A stretch of DNA of 64,000 nt from a bacterium (GTDB taxonomy: Bacteria; Pseudomonadota; Alphaproteobacteria; Micavibrionales; UBA2020): positions 1,102,991 through 1,166,990 of the forward strand of contig JAQSDV010000004.1 of assembly GCA_029945425.1 (NCBI GenBank), written 5' to 3'. Both the position numbers and the translations under genes were made by a program. Numbering within the stretch: position 1 is the first letter of the stretch; the number at the start of each line of letters is the position of its first letter. Under the pieces are notes generated by a model that worked only from the letters and a program-made list of their open reading frames with translations, ran no database searches and was not told the origin of the DNA. Below are positions 44,945 to 54,154 of this stretch, in pieces.

Positions 44945-45436
44945 TTACTCGATGATAACCAGCACCTGGCCGAATTCGACAGGCTGTGCGTCGTCGATCA
45001 GGACATCGGTGACGGTGCCGCCTTTTTCCGCCTTGATCGGGTTCATGACTTTCATGGCCTCGATGATGCAGATGGTGTCGCCCGCCTTGATCCTGGCGCC
45101 TTTCGACACGAATTTGGGGGCATTCGGCTCCGACTGCAGATAGACGGTGCCGACCATCGGCGATTTCACGGCGCCCGGGTGGTTGTCAGCCGAAATGGCG
45201 GAAACGGTGGCGGAGGGTGCTGCCAGCGCGGGTGCCGCAGGTGCGTAGCCTGCGGGCGCAGCGGCATAGCTGACATTCACGGATTTGCTCACGCGCAGGC
45301 TCTTGTCGCCTTCTGTGATCTCGATCTCGGTCAGGCCTGTTTCGTTCAGAAGGCTTGCGAGTTTCTTGATCGCGTCGTGGTCGATCGTCATGGGGGGCAT
45401 GGGTTCGTTCCTCTCCAGTTTTTTTGTAGTTGCCAT
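44945..45436 (-). CDS. accB: biotin carboxyl carrier protein of acetyl-CoA carboxylase
   Basis: A 163-residue BCCP. The C-terminal biotinyl domain (about 88-163) carries the biotinylated Lys129 in [11 protein letters not shown], and the Ala/Pro-rich linker (about 57-80) is typical. The protein shuttles carboxybiotin between AccC and AccAD. AAGGAT precedes the ATG. It starts 6 bases after aroQ, the usual aroQ-accB-accC order. Confidence 0.97.
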   Translation of the reverse strand: MATTKKLERNEPMPPMTIDHDAIKKLASLLNETGLTEIEITEGDKSLRVSKSVNVSYAAAPAGYAPAAPALAAPSATVSAISADNHPGAVKSPMVGTVYLQSEPNAPKFVSKGARIKAGDTICIIEAMKVMNPIKAEKGGTVTDVLIDDAQPVEFGQVLVIIE

Positions 45437-45442
45437 GTCTTG

Positions 45443-45898
45443 TTATCCTTCGTCGTCAAGCAGGGAGCGCAGGGCGTTCAGCGCCAGTATATATCCGTGA
45501 CCGCCGAAGCCGCAGATCGTGCCCTTGGCGACGGGGGATATATATGAGTGGTGGCGGAAGGCCTCCCGCGCCTGCGGGTTGCTGAGATGCACCTCGATCA
45601 CGGGTATCTCGAGGGTTTTGATCGCGTCGTGGATTGCAATGGAAGTATGGGTGTATGCGCCGGCATTGATGACGAGGCCGGAAAACGCGCCGCGGGCCTG
45701 CTGGATAAAGGTCACCAGCTCGCCCTCGCTATTGCTCTGGCGGAAATCGATCGTGAAGCCCAACTCCCCCGCATATTCTTCGCAGTCGTTCGCGATGTCG
45801 CCAAGCGTCTGGATGCCGTAGATTTCGGGTTCGCGGCTGCCCAGCATGTTCAGGTTGGGGCCGTTCAAAATCAGAATGTTATGGCGCTGTTTCGGCAA
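45443..45898 (-). CDS. aroQ: 3-dehydroquinate dehydratase, type II
   Basis: A 151-residue type II dehydroquinase of the shikimate pathway. LNGPNLNMLGSREPEIYG at the N-terminus carries the catalytic loop, VINAGAYTHTSIAI is the substrate site, and EVHLSNPQAREAFRHHSYIS follows. The start is TTG at 45898, supported by GAGGAT 6 bases upstream; there is no suitable ATG before the conserved N-terminus. It is the first gene of the acc run. Confidence 0.96.
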   Translation of the reverse strand: MPKQRHNILILNGPNLNMLGSREPEIYGIQTLGDIANDCEEYAGELGFTIDFRQSNSEGELVTFIQQARGAFSGLVINAGAYTHTSIAIHDAIKTLEIPVIEVHLSNPQAREAFRHHSYISPVAKGTICGFGGHGYILALNALRSLLDDEG

Positions 45899-46056
45899 GC
45901 CAATCCTCGTCTACGGTGATACCGGCGTTCAAGCGGCGACTATATAACGGCCTGATTATGGCGGCGAGTCGAAAGTTATTAACATAACCAATGGAACTTG
46001 TCTTCTTCGTCACCCGTTTGGCATTCAGGAGTTAACGCTGGTGGAAGGATAATCCC

Positions 46057-46464
46057 ATGAAAAACTTGAGTTTTTCTTTATCGATGGTCGCGTTGTGCGC
46101 CGGTATGGCGATGGCTTCTCCCGTTAAAGCACAGCAGACCTACGAAATGGCGACCTACACCATCCCTGATAATGGACGTGCCGCGCTGCGGGCGTTTATC
46201 GAGGAAGAACGTGATCGCGCCTGCGACGCTGCCGAAGATGGCAGCCCGAAGCAATGCGTGACGCCCGAACAGCAGGTAAACATCGTGCAGCCGGGCGGCA
46301 TCCTGCCGCCGGAAGTGAACATCGTGCCGGTGCCGGATACTGTGACGGGCCGCATTCCTGATGCGCCCAACCTGACCAAATACGTATATGCGGCGAATAA
46401 CGTCTACCTTATCGACATCAACACGCGCCGCGTGATTGATGTGGTGACGCTGCCTGCACCCTAA
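46057..46464 (+). CDS. exported DUF1236-like protein
   Basis: A 135-residue protein with a Sec signal peptide (MKNLSFSLSMVALCAGMAMA). The C-terminal half (PPEVNIVPVPDTVTG, then LTKYVYAANNVYLIDINTRR) resembles DUF1236, a small periplasmic domain of alphaproteobacteria. Two cysteines (RACDAA and KQCVTP) could be paired. GGAAGGAT precedes the ATG. Function is unknown. Confidence 0.78.
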   Translation: MKNLSFSLSMVALCAGMAMASPVKAQQTYEMATYTIPDNGRAALRAFIEEERDRACDAAEDGSPKQCVTPEQQVNIVQPGGILPPEVNIVPVPDTVTGRIPDAPNLTKYVYAANNVYLIDINTRRVIDVVTLPAP

Positions 46465-46465
46465 A

Positions 46466-47611
46466 CTACTTGCCGCCGGAGATATTGACGGCGAGTGATT
46501 TGTCTTCCAGAAACTGCTGGTTTTCCGAGCGGATCTTCGCCGCGGCCTCGTCGTACAGGAAGGGCAGGAACGCATAGCGCTTGCCCTTGGTGACGGGCGT
46601 AACCGCATGCAACAGGGCGCAGGAAAACACGACCGCGCCGCCGGGTGGCGGCTTGAAGGTGCGGGGGCCGTATTCGGGGAAGTTCAATTCCCCGCCTTCG
46701 AAATCATTGTTGAGATTGATCGTGACCGCAAAGCGGCGATGCGCCGTGCCCTTCGTGGTATGGTCGCGGTGCGGGCGGAAGAAGCCGCCATTCGCACCAT
46801 CATAGCAGGCAACGATAAAACGCTCGATGCGCGAAGCGTGGAAGAAGTGGACCTTCTCGATCTCCGGCACCAGACGTTTTTTCATGCGCGCGCGCAATTC
46901 GCCCAGCAGGGTTTCATCGTCGAGCACCACGTCGCTGCGGCGTTTGAGCCCGTAATCCACGATGCCGACGGTCTTGCCGCCCACATCGCGCATGAATCCG
47001 CTTTCCTGTCCGCCTTCTGCTTCATAGATATCGATCAGGCGCTGGCACATTTCGGGTTCGAACACATTCGGCAGGTAAATGACGGGCGCCTGCAGGGTGA
47101 TACCGGAAAATTCTTCGACAGCGGGCAGCGACTTCAGGTAGGCGGAAAGTTCGGCCCCGTGGCTCGGATTGCCATCCATGTTGATCGTTTTCATGATGCG
47201 CAAAGTGGGGTCGAGCACGTACCACACGCGGCGCGCTGAAATCCGGCCATCGGATGCAGGCGCGAAATTGCGCGCGACGGAGCCGTATAATTTGCTGACC
47301 GCCAGATCGGTGTCCCAGAACCAGCGGATCCCCGGCAGCTCGGTTTTCAGGCGGCCCAATTTTTGATCAGCCGGATCGACGCTGACGCCGAAGAACGCGA
47401 TATGGTTGTCATCGAAGAGTTGGCGGTTTTCACGCACGATCGCCAAGGCTTCCTGACCGCCCGGGCTGTTCGCGCTGGCGAAGAAGCCCATGACGATGTA
47501 TCTGCCGGCGGCGGTGTCGAAACGGTATTCAGGATTGCTGCAGCCGCGCGCGGTAAACCACGGGGCGGGGTCGCCAGGGCCGAGGCGGAGGTATTCGAGC
47601 GCGGCGGACAT
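46466..47611 (-). CDS. peroxiredoxin-like / 2-oxoglutarate Fe(II) dioxygenase fusion
   Basis: A 381-residue fusion. Residues about 8-165 have the AhpC/TSA thioredoxin-fold pattern (DPAPWFTARG, YIVMGFFASANSPGGQEAL, FFGVSVDPADQK), but the expected peroxidatic Cys is Gly52, so peroxidase activity is unlikely. Residues about 175-355 form a prolyl-4-hydroxylase-type dioxygenase: iron ligands H281-x-D283 in FFRPHRDHT, distal H335 in CALLHAVTP, and R345 as a 2-oxoglutarate contact. It overlaps the preceding gene by 1 base (TAATG). The hydroxylated substrate is unknown. Confidence 0.87.
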   Translation of the reverse strand: MSAALEYLRLGPGDPAPWFTARGCSNPEYRFDTAAGRYIVMGFFASANSPGGQEALAIVRENRQLFDDNHIAFFGVSVDPADQKLGRLKTELPGIRWFWDTDLAVSKLYGSVARNFAPASDGRISARRVWYVLDPTLRIMKTINMDGNPSHGAELSAYLKSLPAVEEFSGITLQAPVIYLPNVFEPEMCQRLIDIYEAEGGQESGFMRDVGGKTVGIVDYGLKRRSDVVLDDETLLGELRARMKKRLVPEIEKVHFFHASRIERFIVACYDGANGGFFRPHRDHTTKGTAHRRFAVTINLNNDFEGGELNFPEYGPRTFKPPPGGAVVFSCALLHAVTPVTKGKRYAFLPFLYDEAAAKIRSENQQFLEDKSLAVNISGGK

Positions 47612-47829
47612 TACTGCGCAGGACCCTTGGGATTTGCAGCGGGGGGCGTGTCACCGTCTTTTTTGCGTTTGTCGCGGCCGATGGTCGCGAGCTTGTCCTC
47701 GATCGCGTTCACGATTTTGACCTTGCCGCCCTCCAGCTTGTCGTCCAGCGCGGTGACCTTTTCAACGGCGGTCGTAAAGGCCTTGCCGGCGAGGTTTTTG
47801 CCGTCTTTCAGCTTTTGTTTCCAGTCCAT
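47611..47829 (-). CDS. small charged hypothetical protein
   Basis: A 72-residue protein, Lys- and Ala-rich and amphipathic (MDWKQKLKDGKNLAGKAFTT), with a disordered Pro tail. It resembles the opening of the 47976 protein in style (both begin with a short amphipathic helix), not clearly in sequence. It is coupled to the dioxygenase fusion by TAATG. GGAGCGC precedes the ATG. Function is unknown. Confidence 0.7.
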   Translation of the reverse strand: MDWKQKLKDGKNLAGKAFTTAVEKVTALDDKLEGGKVKIVNAIEDKLATIGRDKRKKDGDTPPAANPKGPAQ

Positions 47830-47901
47830 TTGCGCGCTCCTTCAAACCTGTGAATTTCTGCCGCAAGGGTACGAAACGCGGCTTCCCCCGTCAAGTTTCG
47901 A

Positions 47902-47937
47902 TAAAAAAAGGGCTGCCTCTTGCGAAGCAGCCCTTTT
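47902..47937 (-). terminator. rho-independent terminator after the 48383 gene
   Basis: An 11-bp stem (AAAAGGGCTGC at 47906-47916 with GCAGCCCTTTT at 47927-47937) and a 10-base loop run into a T-rich tract on the minus strand. Confidence 0.87.
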
Positions 47938-47975
47938 AGGGAAGATAGAGAGTGTGAATCCCTATTTAATCTTAG

Positions 47976-48383
47976 TTATTTAGGAGCCTTGGGCGCTGCG
48001 GCTTTTTTCGCAGCGGGCTTCTTTGCGGCGGCTTTCGGCGCTGCTTTTTCTTCTTTTGCAACGGGAGCGGCAACAGCTTCTTCTTTCGGTGCCTGGAAAA
48101 CGGGCTTGTCGAGGGTCGTGGTGGGTTCGACCTTCTGTTGTGCGCGCGGGTTGAATTGCTGGTCGAGGTCGGTCAGGAGCAGCTCAACGGTCGTAACGAC
48201 GCCGGCAACGACGTCTTCCAGCTGTTCGCGTTTTGCGTTGATGACGGTTGCGGCTTTGGTTGCTTTTTCGTCCAGCTTGCGGCCGACTTGCTCGCGCTTG
48301 GTTTCGAATGCGTCGATGCCCGTGGCGAGTGCTTCTTCAGCGACGGCAGCGGCGATTTTGGCGAAATCTTTAAAAATGCTCAT
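47976..48383 (-). CDS. coiled-coil protein with histone-H1-like tail
   Basis: A 135-residue protein. The first 80 residues form amphipathic helices (MSIFKDFAKIAAAVAEEAL, then KLDEKATKAATVINAKREQL), somewhat like a phasin or apolipoprotein-type surface protein. The last 40 residues are Ala/Lys/Pro repeats (KAAPKAAAKKPAAKK) like histone-H1 tails. Nucleic-acid or granule binding is possible but not shown. GAGGAAG precedes the ATG; a good promoter and terminator frame it as a single-gene unit. Confidence 0.78.
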   Translation of the reverse strand: MSIFKDFAKIAAAVAEEALATGIDAFETKREQVGRKLDEKATKAATVINAKREQLEDVVAGVVTTVELLLTDLDQQFNPRAQQKVEPTTTLDKPVFQAPKEEAVAAPVAKEEKAAPKAAAKKPAAKKAAAPKAPK

Positions 48384-48516
48384 GTTGGTCTTCCTCTATA
48401 TGTGCTGTTTTTTTTGAATGGGGTCCGGCGGTTTGCCGCCGGTCGTCTTTTTGTTGCTTCTTTGTATCTTCCGTGGTGATAAATCTTGATCGCTTTGTTG
48501 TCATAAGCGTGGAAGC

Positions 48517-48546
48517 TTAATAGCAAGTGGCGCAACCTTTTGTCAA
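48517..48546 (-). promoter_or_regulatory. promoter for the 48383 gene
   Basis: On the minus strand TTGACA (48546-48541), 18 bases, TATTAA (48522-48517), or CTATTA with 17. The leader of about 125 bases contains a 7-bp GC hairpin (48425-48442) well before the ribosome binding site. Confidence 0.6.
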
Positions 48547-48601
48547 GATTATGTATAAATATTTTGAGTTATTTATATAAAACAACAACTTATATGGTTT
48601 T

Positions 48602-49402
48602 TTACAGAAGGGAATCCACGCCCTTTGTGAACGCGCTCTCGTTATAATCAACGCGCATGAAGTAAAGCCCGTCTGGTGGGGCAGTAGGGCCTGCTTTGGC
48701 GCGGTCGCGGGCGTCGAGCGCGGTCTTTACGTCATCCGGCTCCCACTTGCCTTCGCCGACCAGTTTCAGCGTGCCGACCATGTTTCGGATCTGGTGGTGC
48801 AGGAACGACCGGGCCTCCGCCCACAATTCCAGATGCGTGCCAAAGGCGAGGGCGGTTTTATTTTCGATGAATTCCAGACGGTCGAGCGAACGCAGCGGCG
48901 ATTTCGCCTGGCATTCGCTGGCACGGAAACTGGTGAAGTCGTGTTCACCCAGCAAATGTTTCGCGGCCTTGTTCATGCGCGCCACATCAAGGTCGATATT
49001 CACATGCCATGCGCGGCCTGCGTCGATGATGGGCTCCGCGCGGCGGCCCGTGATGATTTTATAGCAGTAATATCTTTTCAGCGCGCCGAAGCGGGCGTGG
49101 AATTCATGCGCGACGGGTTCTGCCTTCACAATAGCGACGCGGTGGGGGCGCATGTGGAAATTGATGGCGTCGCGCACGGCCTTCACATCCGTTTCTTTCT
49201 CGATATCGATATGCGCGACCTGTCCCACGGCATGGACGCCGGCATCGGTGCGGCCAGCCACATGCGCGGTCACATCTTCGCCGCAGAAACCCTTCACGCC
49301 GCGCTCCAAAACTTCCTGCACCGACAGCGCATTTTCCTGCCGCTGCCAGCCCGCGAACTCAGCGCCGTCATATTCGATGGTCAGTTTCCAGCGCTGCGTC
49401 AT
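48602..49402 (-). CDS. truA: tRNA pseudouridine(38-40) synthase
   Basis: A 266-residue TruA. The catalytic aspartate lies in [29 protein letters not shown] opens the protein and [13 protein letters not shown] is the conserved C-terminal block. It modifies positions 38-40 of many tRNAs. Its ATG overlaps the fmt stop by 4 bases. It closes the rmuC-def-fmt-truA run. Confidence 0.98.
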   Translation of the reverse strand: MTQRWKLTIEYDGAEFAGWQRQENALSVQEVLERGVKGFCGEDVTAHVAGRTDAGVHAVGQVAHIDIEKETDVKAVRDAINFHMRPHRVAIVKAEPVAHEFHARFGALKRYYCYKIITGRRAEPIIDAGRAWHVNIDLDVARMNKAAKHLLGEHDFTSFRASECQAKSPLRSLDRLEFIENKTALAFGTHLELWAEARSFLHHQIRNMVGTLKLVGEGKWEPDDVKTALDARDRAKAGPTAPPDGLYFMRVDYNESAFTKGVDSLL

Positions 49403-50331
49403 GTCAGCACATCGCCGATATTCAGGTGCGTGCCGTTCATGAATGAAAGCCCGTCCATCGGCTTCCTGTCCTGCGGCTGGATTTTCGTGAGGCGCAGCGC
49501 GCCATCGCCGCAGGCAATAATCAAATGGCGGTCGATGATTTCGCCGGGCTTGCCCTTACCCTCTGCCACTTCCGCCGCAAGAATTTTCAGGCGATGCTCG
49601 CCCTGCATGCACCACACACCCGGCCAAGGGGTCAGTGCGCGCATCTGGCGTTCGATGTCCGCCGCCGGTTTGGTCCAGTCGATGCGACCGTCATCCTTTG
49701 CCAGCATATGGGCATAAGTGACGCCTTCCTCCGGCTGTATTTCTGCGGACGGCGTATCGCCTGCCGCAATCTGTTCCAGCGTATCCACAATCAATTCCCC
49801 GCCCTGTGCCGCCAGCGCGTCATGCAGCGATTGTGCGGTGGTTGTATGATTGATCGGCACCACACCGCGCATCAGCACGGGGCCTGTATCCAGCCCTTCT
49901 TCCATCTGCATGATGCAGATGCCCGATGCGGCATCGCCCGCCATGATCGCGCGCTGGATGGGCGCCGCCCCGCGCCAGCGCGGCAGCAAGGAGGCATGGA
50001 TGTTCAGGCAGCCATGTTTGGGCGCGTCCAGCACATCTTTCGGCAGGATCAGGCCATAGGCCGCAACCACCGCGATATCAAGGTTCAGCGCTGCGAATGC
50101 CGCGCGCGCGTCGGCGTCTTTCTTCAGGCTTTTCGGATGGCGCACCGGAATGTTCAATTCCTCCGCGCGTTTCTGTACGGCAGATGGCTGCAGTTTGTGC
50201 CCGCGCCCTGCGGGGCGGGGCGGCTGCGAATAAACGGCGACAATATCATGCCCCGCGTCATGCAGCGCGTTCAGCGCCGCGATAGCGAAATCGGGCGTGC
50301 CCATAAAGGCGATGCGGAGTTTACCGGCCAT
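49399..50331 (-). CDS. fmt: methionyl-tRNA formyltransferase
   Basis: A 310-residue Fmt that formylates initiator Met-tRNA. It opens [12 protein letters not shown]; the catalytic Asn-His-Asp region is [20 protein letters not shown] with LDTGPVL downstream. The C-terminal OB-like domain completes the normal length. AAGGG precedes the ATG. It follows def by 8 bases, the usual partner since Def removes the formyl group that Fmt adds. Confidence 0.98.
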   Translation of the reverse strand: MAGKLRIAFMGTPDFAIAALNALHDAGHDIVAVYSQPPRPAGRGHKLQPSAVQKRAEELNIPVRHPKSLKKDADARAAFAALNLDIAVVAAYGLILPKDVLDAPKHGCLNIHASLLPRWRGAAPIQRAIMAGDAASGICIMQMEEGLDTGPVLMRGVVPINHTTTAQSLHDALAAQGGELIVDTLEQIAAGDTPSAEIQPEEGVTYAHMLAKDDGRIDWTKPAADIERQMRALTPWPGVWCMQGEHRLKILAAEVAEGKGKPGEIIDRHLIIACGDGALRLTKIQPQDRKPMDGLSFMNGTHLNIGDVLT

Positions 50332-50339
50332 GACAGCCC

Positions 50340-50915
50340 TTAAAGGATGTGGGTCTTCTGGAGCTCTTCCAGATTTTCCTTGGTGAATTTTTTCAGCTTG
50401 CGCATCACCATATCGCGTTTCAGCGATGACAGGTGATCTGTGAACAGCACGCCGTTCAGGTGGTCGATTTCGTGCTGCAGGCAGGTGGCGAACAATCCGT
50501 CGGCCTCGACCTCGAACTGCTTGCCGTTCTGGTCGAGCGCCTTGACGCGCACGATTTTCGGGCGCTCCACCTCGGCATACTGGCCGGGGATGGACAGACA
50601 GCCTTCGTCATAGACGTTCATTTCTTCGGATGACCACAGCAATTCGGGGTTGATGAACACCTGCGGCTTGCCGCGGCGCTTTTCAACGGGTAATTCCTCG
50701 TCCTCGTTCTCGCTGCGGGGCTGGTCGACATCCAGCACAAGGATGCGCATTGACTCGCCGATTTGCGGCGCGGCCAAACCGATGCCGGGCGCGGCATACA
50801 TGGTGTCCAGCATGTTCTCGACCAGCCGGCGGTGGTCGTCGGTGACATTGCTCACGGCGTCGGCCACGCGCTTCAGCACGGGATGCGGGACAACGTAAAT
50901 CGGAAGTGTGGCCAT
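50340..50915 (-). CDS. def: peptide deformylase
   Basis: A 191-residue metalloprotease that removes the N-formyl group from nascent proteins. All three motifs are present: [18 protein letters not shown] with the metal-binding Cys, and QHEIDHLNG with HExxH. It contains a charged insert ([16 protein letters not shown]) between motifs 1 and 2 that is somewhat longer than in E. coli Def. Confidence 0.98.
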   Translation of the reverse strand: MATLPIYVVPHPVLKRVADAVSNVTDDHRRLVENMLDTMYAAPGIGLAAPQIGESMRILVLDVDQPRSENEDEELPVEKRRGKPQVFINPELLWSSEEMNVYDEGCLSIPGQYAEVERPKIVRVKALDQNGKQFEVEADGLFATCLQHEIDHLNGVLFTDHLSSLKRDMVMRKLKKFTKENLEELQKTHIL

Positions 50916-50973
50916 GAAAAACGCCCTTTCGTTATACCTTAGATAAATAAGGGCAGGCTTTGAGTCAAGAAAC

Positions 50974-52323
50974 TCAGTCTTTTTGCACTTTTTTCAAGGG
51001 GTTATCGTTGTCGCCCTCGATCAGGGTCAGGTCGGGCGATGATGCGGGCGTGACCTCGATCTGCATCATGTCGGGCAGCTTCTCGTCCGCCGTCAAATGC
51101 TGCAGCTTCTGGAAGTCGCGCGCCGAGGGGATGACGCGGGAGGTGTAGGAGCCCATCGCCTTGTTGTAATTCTCGACAGCGCCGTTCAACCCCTTGCCGA
51201 CTTTATCGAGGTGGCTGCTGAAGGTGCAGAGGCGTTTATACAGCTCCGCCCCCATCTCTGAAATCTCCCGCGCATTGGCGGCGAGCTTTTCCTGCTGCCA
51301 GCCATAGGCCACAGCCTTGAGCAGCGAGATAAGGGTGGTGGGGGATGACGGAATAACCTTTTGGTCGACGCCGGCCTCCAGCAAGCCCGGATCGCGCTCC
51401 AGCGCCGCGCTGTAATAGCTTTCGCCCGGCAGGAACATGATCACGAATTCAGGCGTGTCGAACTTTTCCCAATACGCCTTGCTGCCCAGCTGCTTGATAT
51501 GCTCGCGCACATGGCGGGCATGGCGGTCGAGCGCGGTAATGCGGTCGGCTTCTGTCACGCCGTCCTTGATAGAATCCAGATATGCCTCGATCGGTGCTTT
51601 CGCGTCGATAATGATGACCTTGCCACCCGGCAGTTTCACAACCACGTCGGGGCGCTGGTTTTCAACGGCGACCTGTTCTTCGTAATGGATGCCCTCGACC
51701 AGGCCCGCCATTTCCAGTGTGCGTTTCAGCTGCATCTCGCCCCATTGCCCGCGGGTGGAGGGGGAGCGCAAAGCCTGCACAAGGCTGCCGGTTTCAAGGC
51801 GGAGTTTATCCTGATCGGTCTTCATCGTCTTCAGGTGTTCGCGGAGTTCGCCGTATGCGCCGTGGCGTTCTTTTTCCAGCAGCGTCACTTTCTCGTCCAT
51901 CATCTTGAGCGTATGGGCGAGCGGGTTGACGGTTTCCTTCATATTGGTATGCGCGGCGGTCTGCAGCTGCGCAAAGCGCTCCTGCGCAATCGACAGGAAG
52001 TTTTCGCGGCTGGCGTTCAATGCTTCGAGGCTCATGGCCTTGAAGGTGGCGGTCATTTGCTCTTTGGTGGATTCAATCAGCTTCAACTGCTGCTGCAGCG
52101 CCTCGGCCTCTTTCTCCAGCTCGCTTTCCAGCTTCGCGGATTTTTGCAGCAATTCGCGGTTCAGGATTTCCAGCGACTCAGCCTTGGCGGCGAGGTGGGT
52201 TTCGAGCGTCGAGGTGCCTTTTCTGAATACGGCAAATCCCAGCAGCAAACCGGCGATCACGCCAGCGGCTAAAGACATAACGTCGAAAACATGTGTCGCG
52301 AGGTCGAAAGGAGGCATGTTCAT
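50974..52323 (-). CDS. rmuC: DNA recombination protein RmuC
   Basis: A 449-residue RmuC. A single N-terminal membrane segment (about 11-30) precedes a long coiled coil (about 45-150), followed by a restriction-endonuclease-like core: STRGQWGEMQLKRTLEMAGL, RPDVVVKLPGGKVIIIDAKA and FIMFLPGE. RmuC limits inversions in E. coli by an unclear mechanism. The first two ATGs (52323 and two codons on) are both possible; no strong ribosome binding site is seen. Confidence 0.95.
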   Translation of the reverse strand: MNMPPFDLATHVFDVMSLAAGVIAGLLLGFAVFRKGTSTLETHLAAKAESLEILNRELLQKSAKLESELEKEAEALQQQLKLIESTKEQMTATFKAMSLEALNASRENFLSIAQERFAQLQTAAHTNMKETVNPLAHTLKMMDEKVTLLEKERHGAYGELREHLKTMKTDQDKLRLETGSLVQALRSPSTRGQWGEMQLKRTLEMAGLVEGIHYEEQVAVENQRPDVVVKLPGGKVIIIDAKAPIEAYLDSIKDGVTEADRITALDRHARHVREHIKQLGSKAYWEKFDTPEFVIMFLPGESYYSAALERDPGLLEAGVDQKVIPSSPTTLISLLKAVAYGWQQEKLAANAREISEMGAELYKRLCTFSSHLDKVGKGLNGAVENYNKAMGSYTSRVIPSARDFQKLQHLTADEKLPDMMQIEVTPASSPDLTLIEGDNDNPLKKVQKD

Positions 52324-52518
52324 GCGCCAAAACTAGACGGAATAGGGGGAGAATCGCAAGGCCGGACTATAGGCCAACAAGAATCGGAATCCTAGGGGGG
52401 CGCAAAGAAAAAAACAGCAAAGCTATGACAAAGCGAGGTCGAATAGCAATAGCGAACAGGTGTTCTATCAATTAAATTAGCTTCTTGCGGTACGAGGGGA
52501 AACAATAAAACGCTGTCC

Positions 52519-52550
52519 TGGCCTGTTATGTAACAAAGTTACGCAGGCCA
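52519..52550 (+). promoter_or_regulatory. leader hairpin upstream of the AAA+ gene
   Basis: A two-part hairpin: outer stem TGGCCTG (52519-52525) with CAGGCCA (52544-52550), and inner stem GTAAC (52530-52534) with GTTAC (52538-52542) closed by AAA. It ends 8 bases before the AGGGGG ribosome binding site and is followed by ATTTTG. It could stabilise the mRNA or act as a weak attenuator. Confidence 0.5.
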
Positions 52551-52571
52551 ATTTTGCAAGGGGGTACTACC

Positions 52572-54005
52572 ATGGCTGCAGAATTCACCAAACATCTTAT
52601 CGTCGACCTGAAAACAGGCTACGCATTCGGCATCAAGCTGGATTCGGAAGGCAACTGCAAAGCCGTGCAGCCGCTGAACACCGCCATCGAATCGCTCGAC
52701 GGCCGCCCCGTCAACAAGTTCGGCCCGCTGGTTGGCGCTGCCAACCCCGACAAGGCGCCCACGCTCCCCTACAACCAGACCACCTATTGCGTCGAAATGA
52801 CCGCTGACGGCAAGACCGGCCAGCTGTTCACCCTCGTCTGGCCGAAGAAAGAAGACGGCGACAAGGGCATGCTGCCCGTCGTTGCGCGCAAGGACCTGCC
52901 CGAAAACCTGATGGATGCCGGCTTCGCTGCCATCCCCAAGGCCTTGAAAGACATCAAAGGCGGCGGCGTGAACGATGAAGAGACGCTGAAAAAGGCGCTC
53001 TCCAACATCGACGACATGATCGGCCTTGATACCGCCAAGCGCGATATCAAGCAAAACATCGCGGTTGCACGCTTTAACCAGATGAAAAAAGATCTGGGCC
53101 TTGCGACCAAGCCGATTTCCCGTCACATGGTCTTCACCGGCAACCCCGGCACGGGCAAAACCACGTTCGCCCGCGAAGTCGCCAAAGTTTACCACGCGCT
53201 GGGTTTCATCGATAAACCCGTCGTTCATGAAGTCAAACGCGAAGACCTGGTTGCCGGTTTCGTCGGCCAGACCGCGCTGAAGACCAAGGAACAGATCGAA
53301 AAAGCCAAGGGCGGCATCCTCTTCATCGACGAGGCTTATGCCCTGTCGCGCGAAGCTGGCCCCGGTTCTGATTCCAAAGACTTCGGCCGTGAAGCAATCG
53401 ACACGCTGGTCGCCGCGATGGAAAACATGCGCGAAGACCTGATCGTGATCGTGGCCGGTTACACCGACCCGATGAAGAAATTCATCGACGCGAACGAAGG
53501 CCTGAAATCGCGCTTCATGACCTATATCAACTTCGACGACTACACGATGCCGCAGCTTGGCAAAATCATGGACTTCATGCTGCAGGAACGCGGCTACACG
53601 ATGTCGCAGGAAGCACGCGACGTCGCCATGGACAAGCTGGAGACGGAAGCAAAACGCGCCAAGAACTCCTTCGGCAACGGCCGTACGGTGCGTAACCTCG
53701 TCGAAAAAGCTGAAAAAGAACTGGCCTTGCGCCTTGAAGACGAAGGTGTGCTGAACAAAACCGGCAACACCCGTACGCCGGACGAGATGAAAGTGGCCCT
53801 CACCACGCTCACGCTCTCCGACATCAACAAGGTCAACCTGAACGGCCTGACCGCCAAAGGCCCGAGCGACCGCCCGATCGGCTTCGATCAGGACCTCAAC
53901 AAGCCCTTCAGCCGCGCGGCCAACGACGATCGCGCTTCGCCGAACGGCCTGGAGAGCGTTCCGAAACCGGCCAACAAGAAGACCGGTCAAGGATTCGCGC
54001 CGTAA
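52572..54005 (+). CDS. CbbX/SpoVK-like AAA+ ATPase with unrecognised N-terminal domain
   Basis: A 477-residue ATPase. Residues about 140-400 are a AAA+ module of the CbbX/SpoVK/EccA type: Walker A GNPGTGKT (190-197), Walker B ILFIDEAYAL (249-258), sensor 1 IVIVAGYTD, Arg finger region GLKSRF (310-315) and NGRTVRNLVEKA near sensor 2. The first 125 residues match no domain I know; the last 50 are disordered. CbbX remodels Rubisco, but no Rubisco gene is here, so the client is unknown. ATG 52572 follows AGGGGG. It forms a single-gene unit closed by a terminator. Confidence 0.9.
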   Translation: MAAEFTKHLIVDLKTGYAFGIKLDSEGNCKAVQPLNTAIESLDGRPVNKFGPLVGAANPDKAPTLPYNQTTYCVEMTADGKTGQLFTLVWPKKEDGDKGMLPVVARKDLPENLMDAGFAAIPKALKDIKGGGVNDEETLKKALSNIDDMIGLDTAKRDIKQNIAVARFNQMKKDLGLATKPISRHMVFTGNPGTGKTTFAREVAKVYHALGFIDKPVVHEVKREDLVAGFVGQTALKTKEQIEKAKGGILFIDEAYALSREAGPGSDSKDFGREAIDTLVAAMENMREDLIVIVAGYTDPMKKFIDANEGLKSRFMTYINFDDYTMPQLGKIMDFMLQERGYTMSQEARDVAMDKLETEAKRAKNSFGNGRTVRNLVEKAEKELALRLEDEGVLNKTGNTRTPDEMKVALTTLTLSDINKVNLNGLTAKGPSDRPIGFDQDLNKPFSRAANDDRASPNGLESVPKPANKKTGQGFAP

Positions 54006-54027
54006 TATCAGGTATATAAAAGATTGG

Positions 54028-54052
54028 GGGCGGCCTTAGGGCCGCCCTTTTT
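54028..54052 (+). terminator. rho-independent terminator after the AAA+ gene
   Basis: An 8-bp GC stem (GGGCGGCC at 54028-54035 with GGCCGCCC at 54040-54047), a 4-base loop and a run of five T. Confidence 0.9.
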
Positions 54053-54090
54053 CTTTGCGCAAAATCCTTGCCGTATTATGGGGAATGGGG

Positions 54091-54119
54091 TTGAGAATCT
54101 CCATATATCCTGCTACTTT
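54091..54119 (+). promoter_or_regulatory. possible promoter for the cys operon
   Basis: TTGAGA (54091-54096), 17 bases, TACTTT (54114-54119). It lies about 35 bases before the cysD ATG. No CysB-type operator could be recognised. Confidence 0.4.
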
Positions 54120-54154
54120 TCGCCGCAGCTGATTCATTAATATAAAGGCGCGTT

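Noticed and set aside
52539..53990. A 483-codon open frame opposite the AAA+ gene
   Set aside because: Shadow of a strongly supported ATPase gene.
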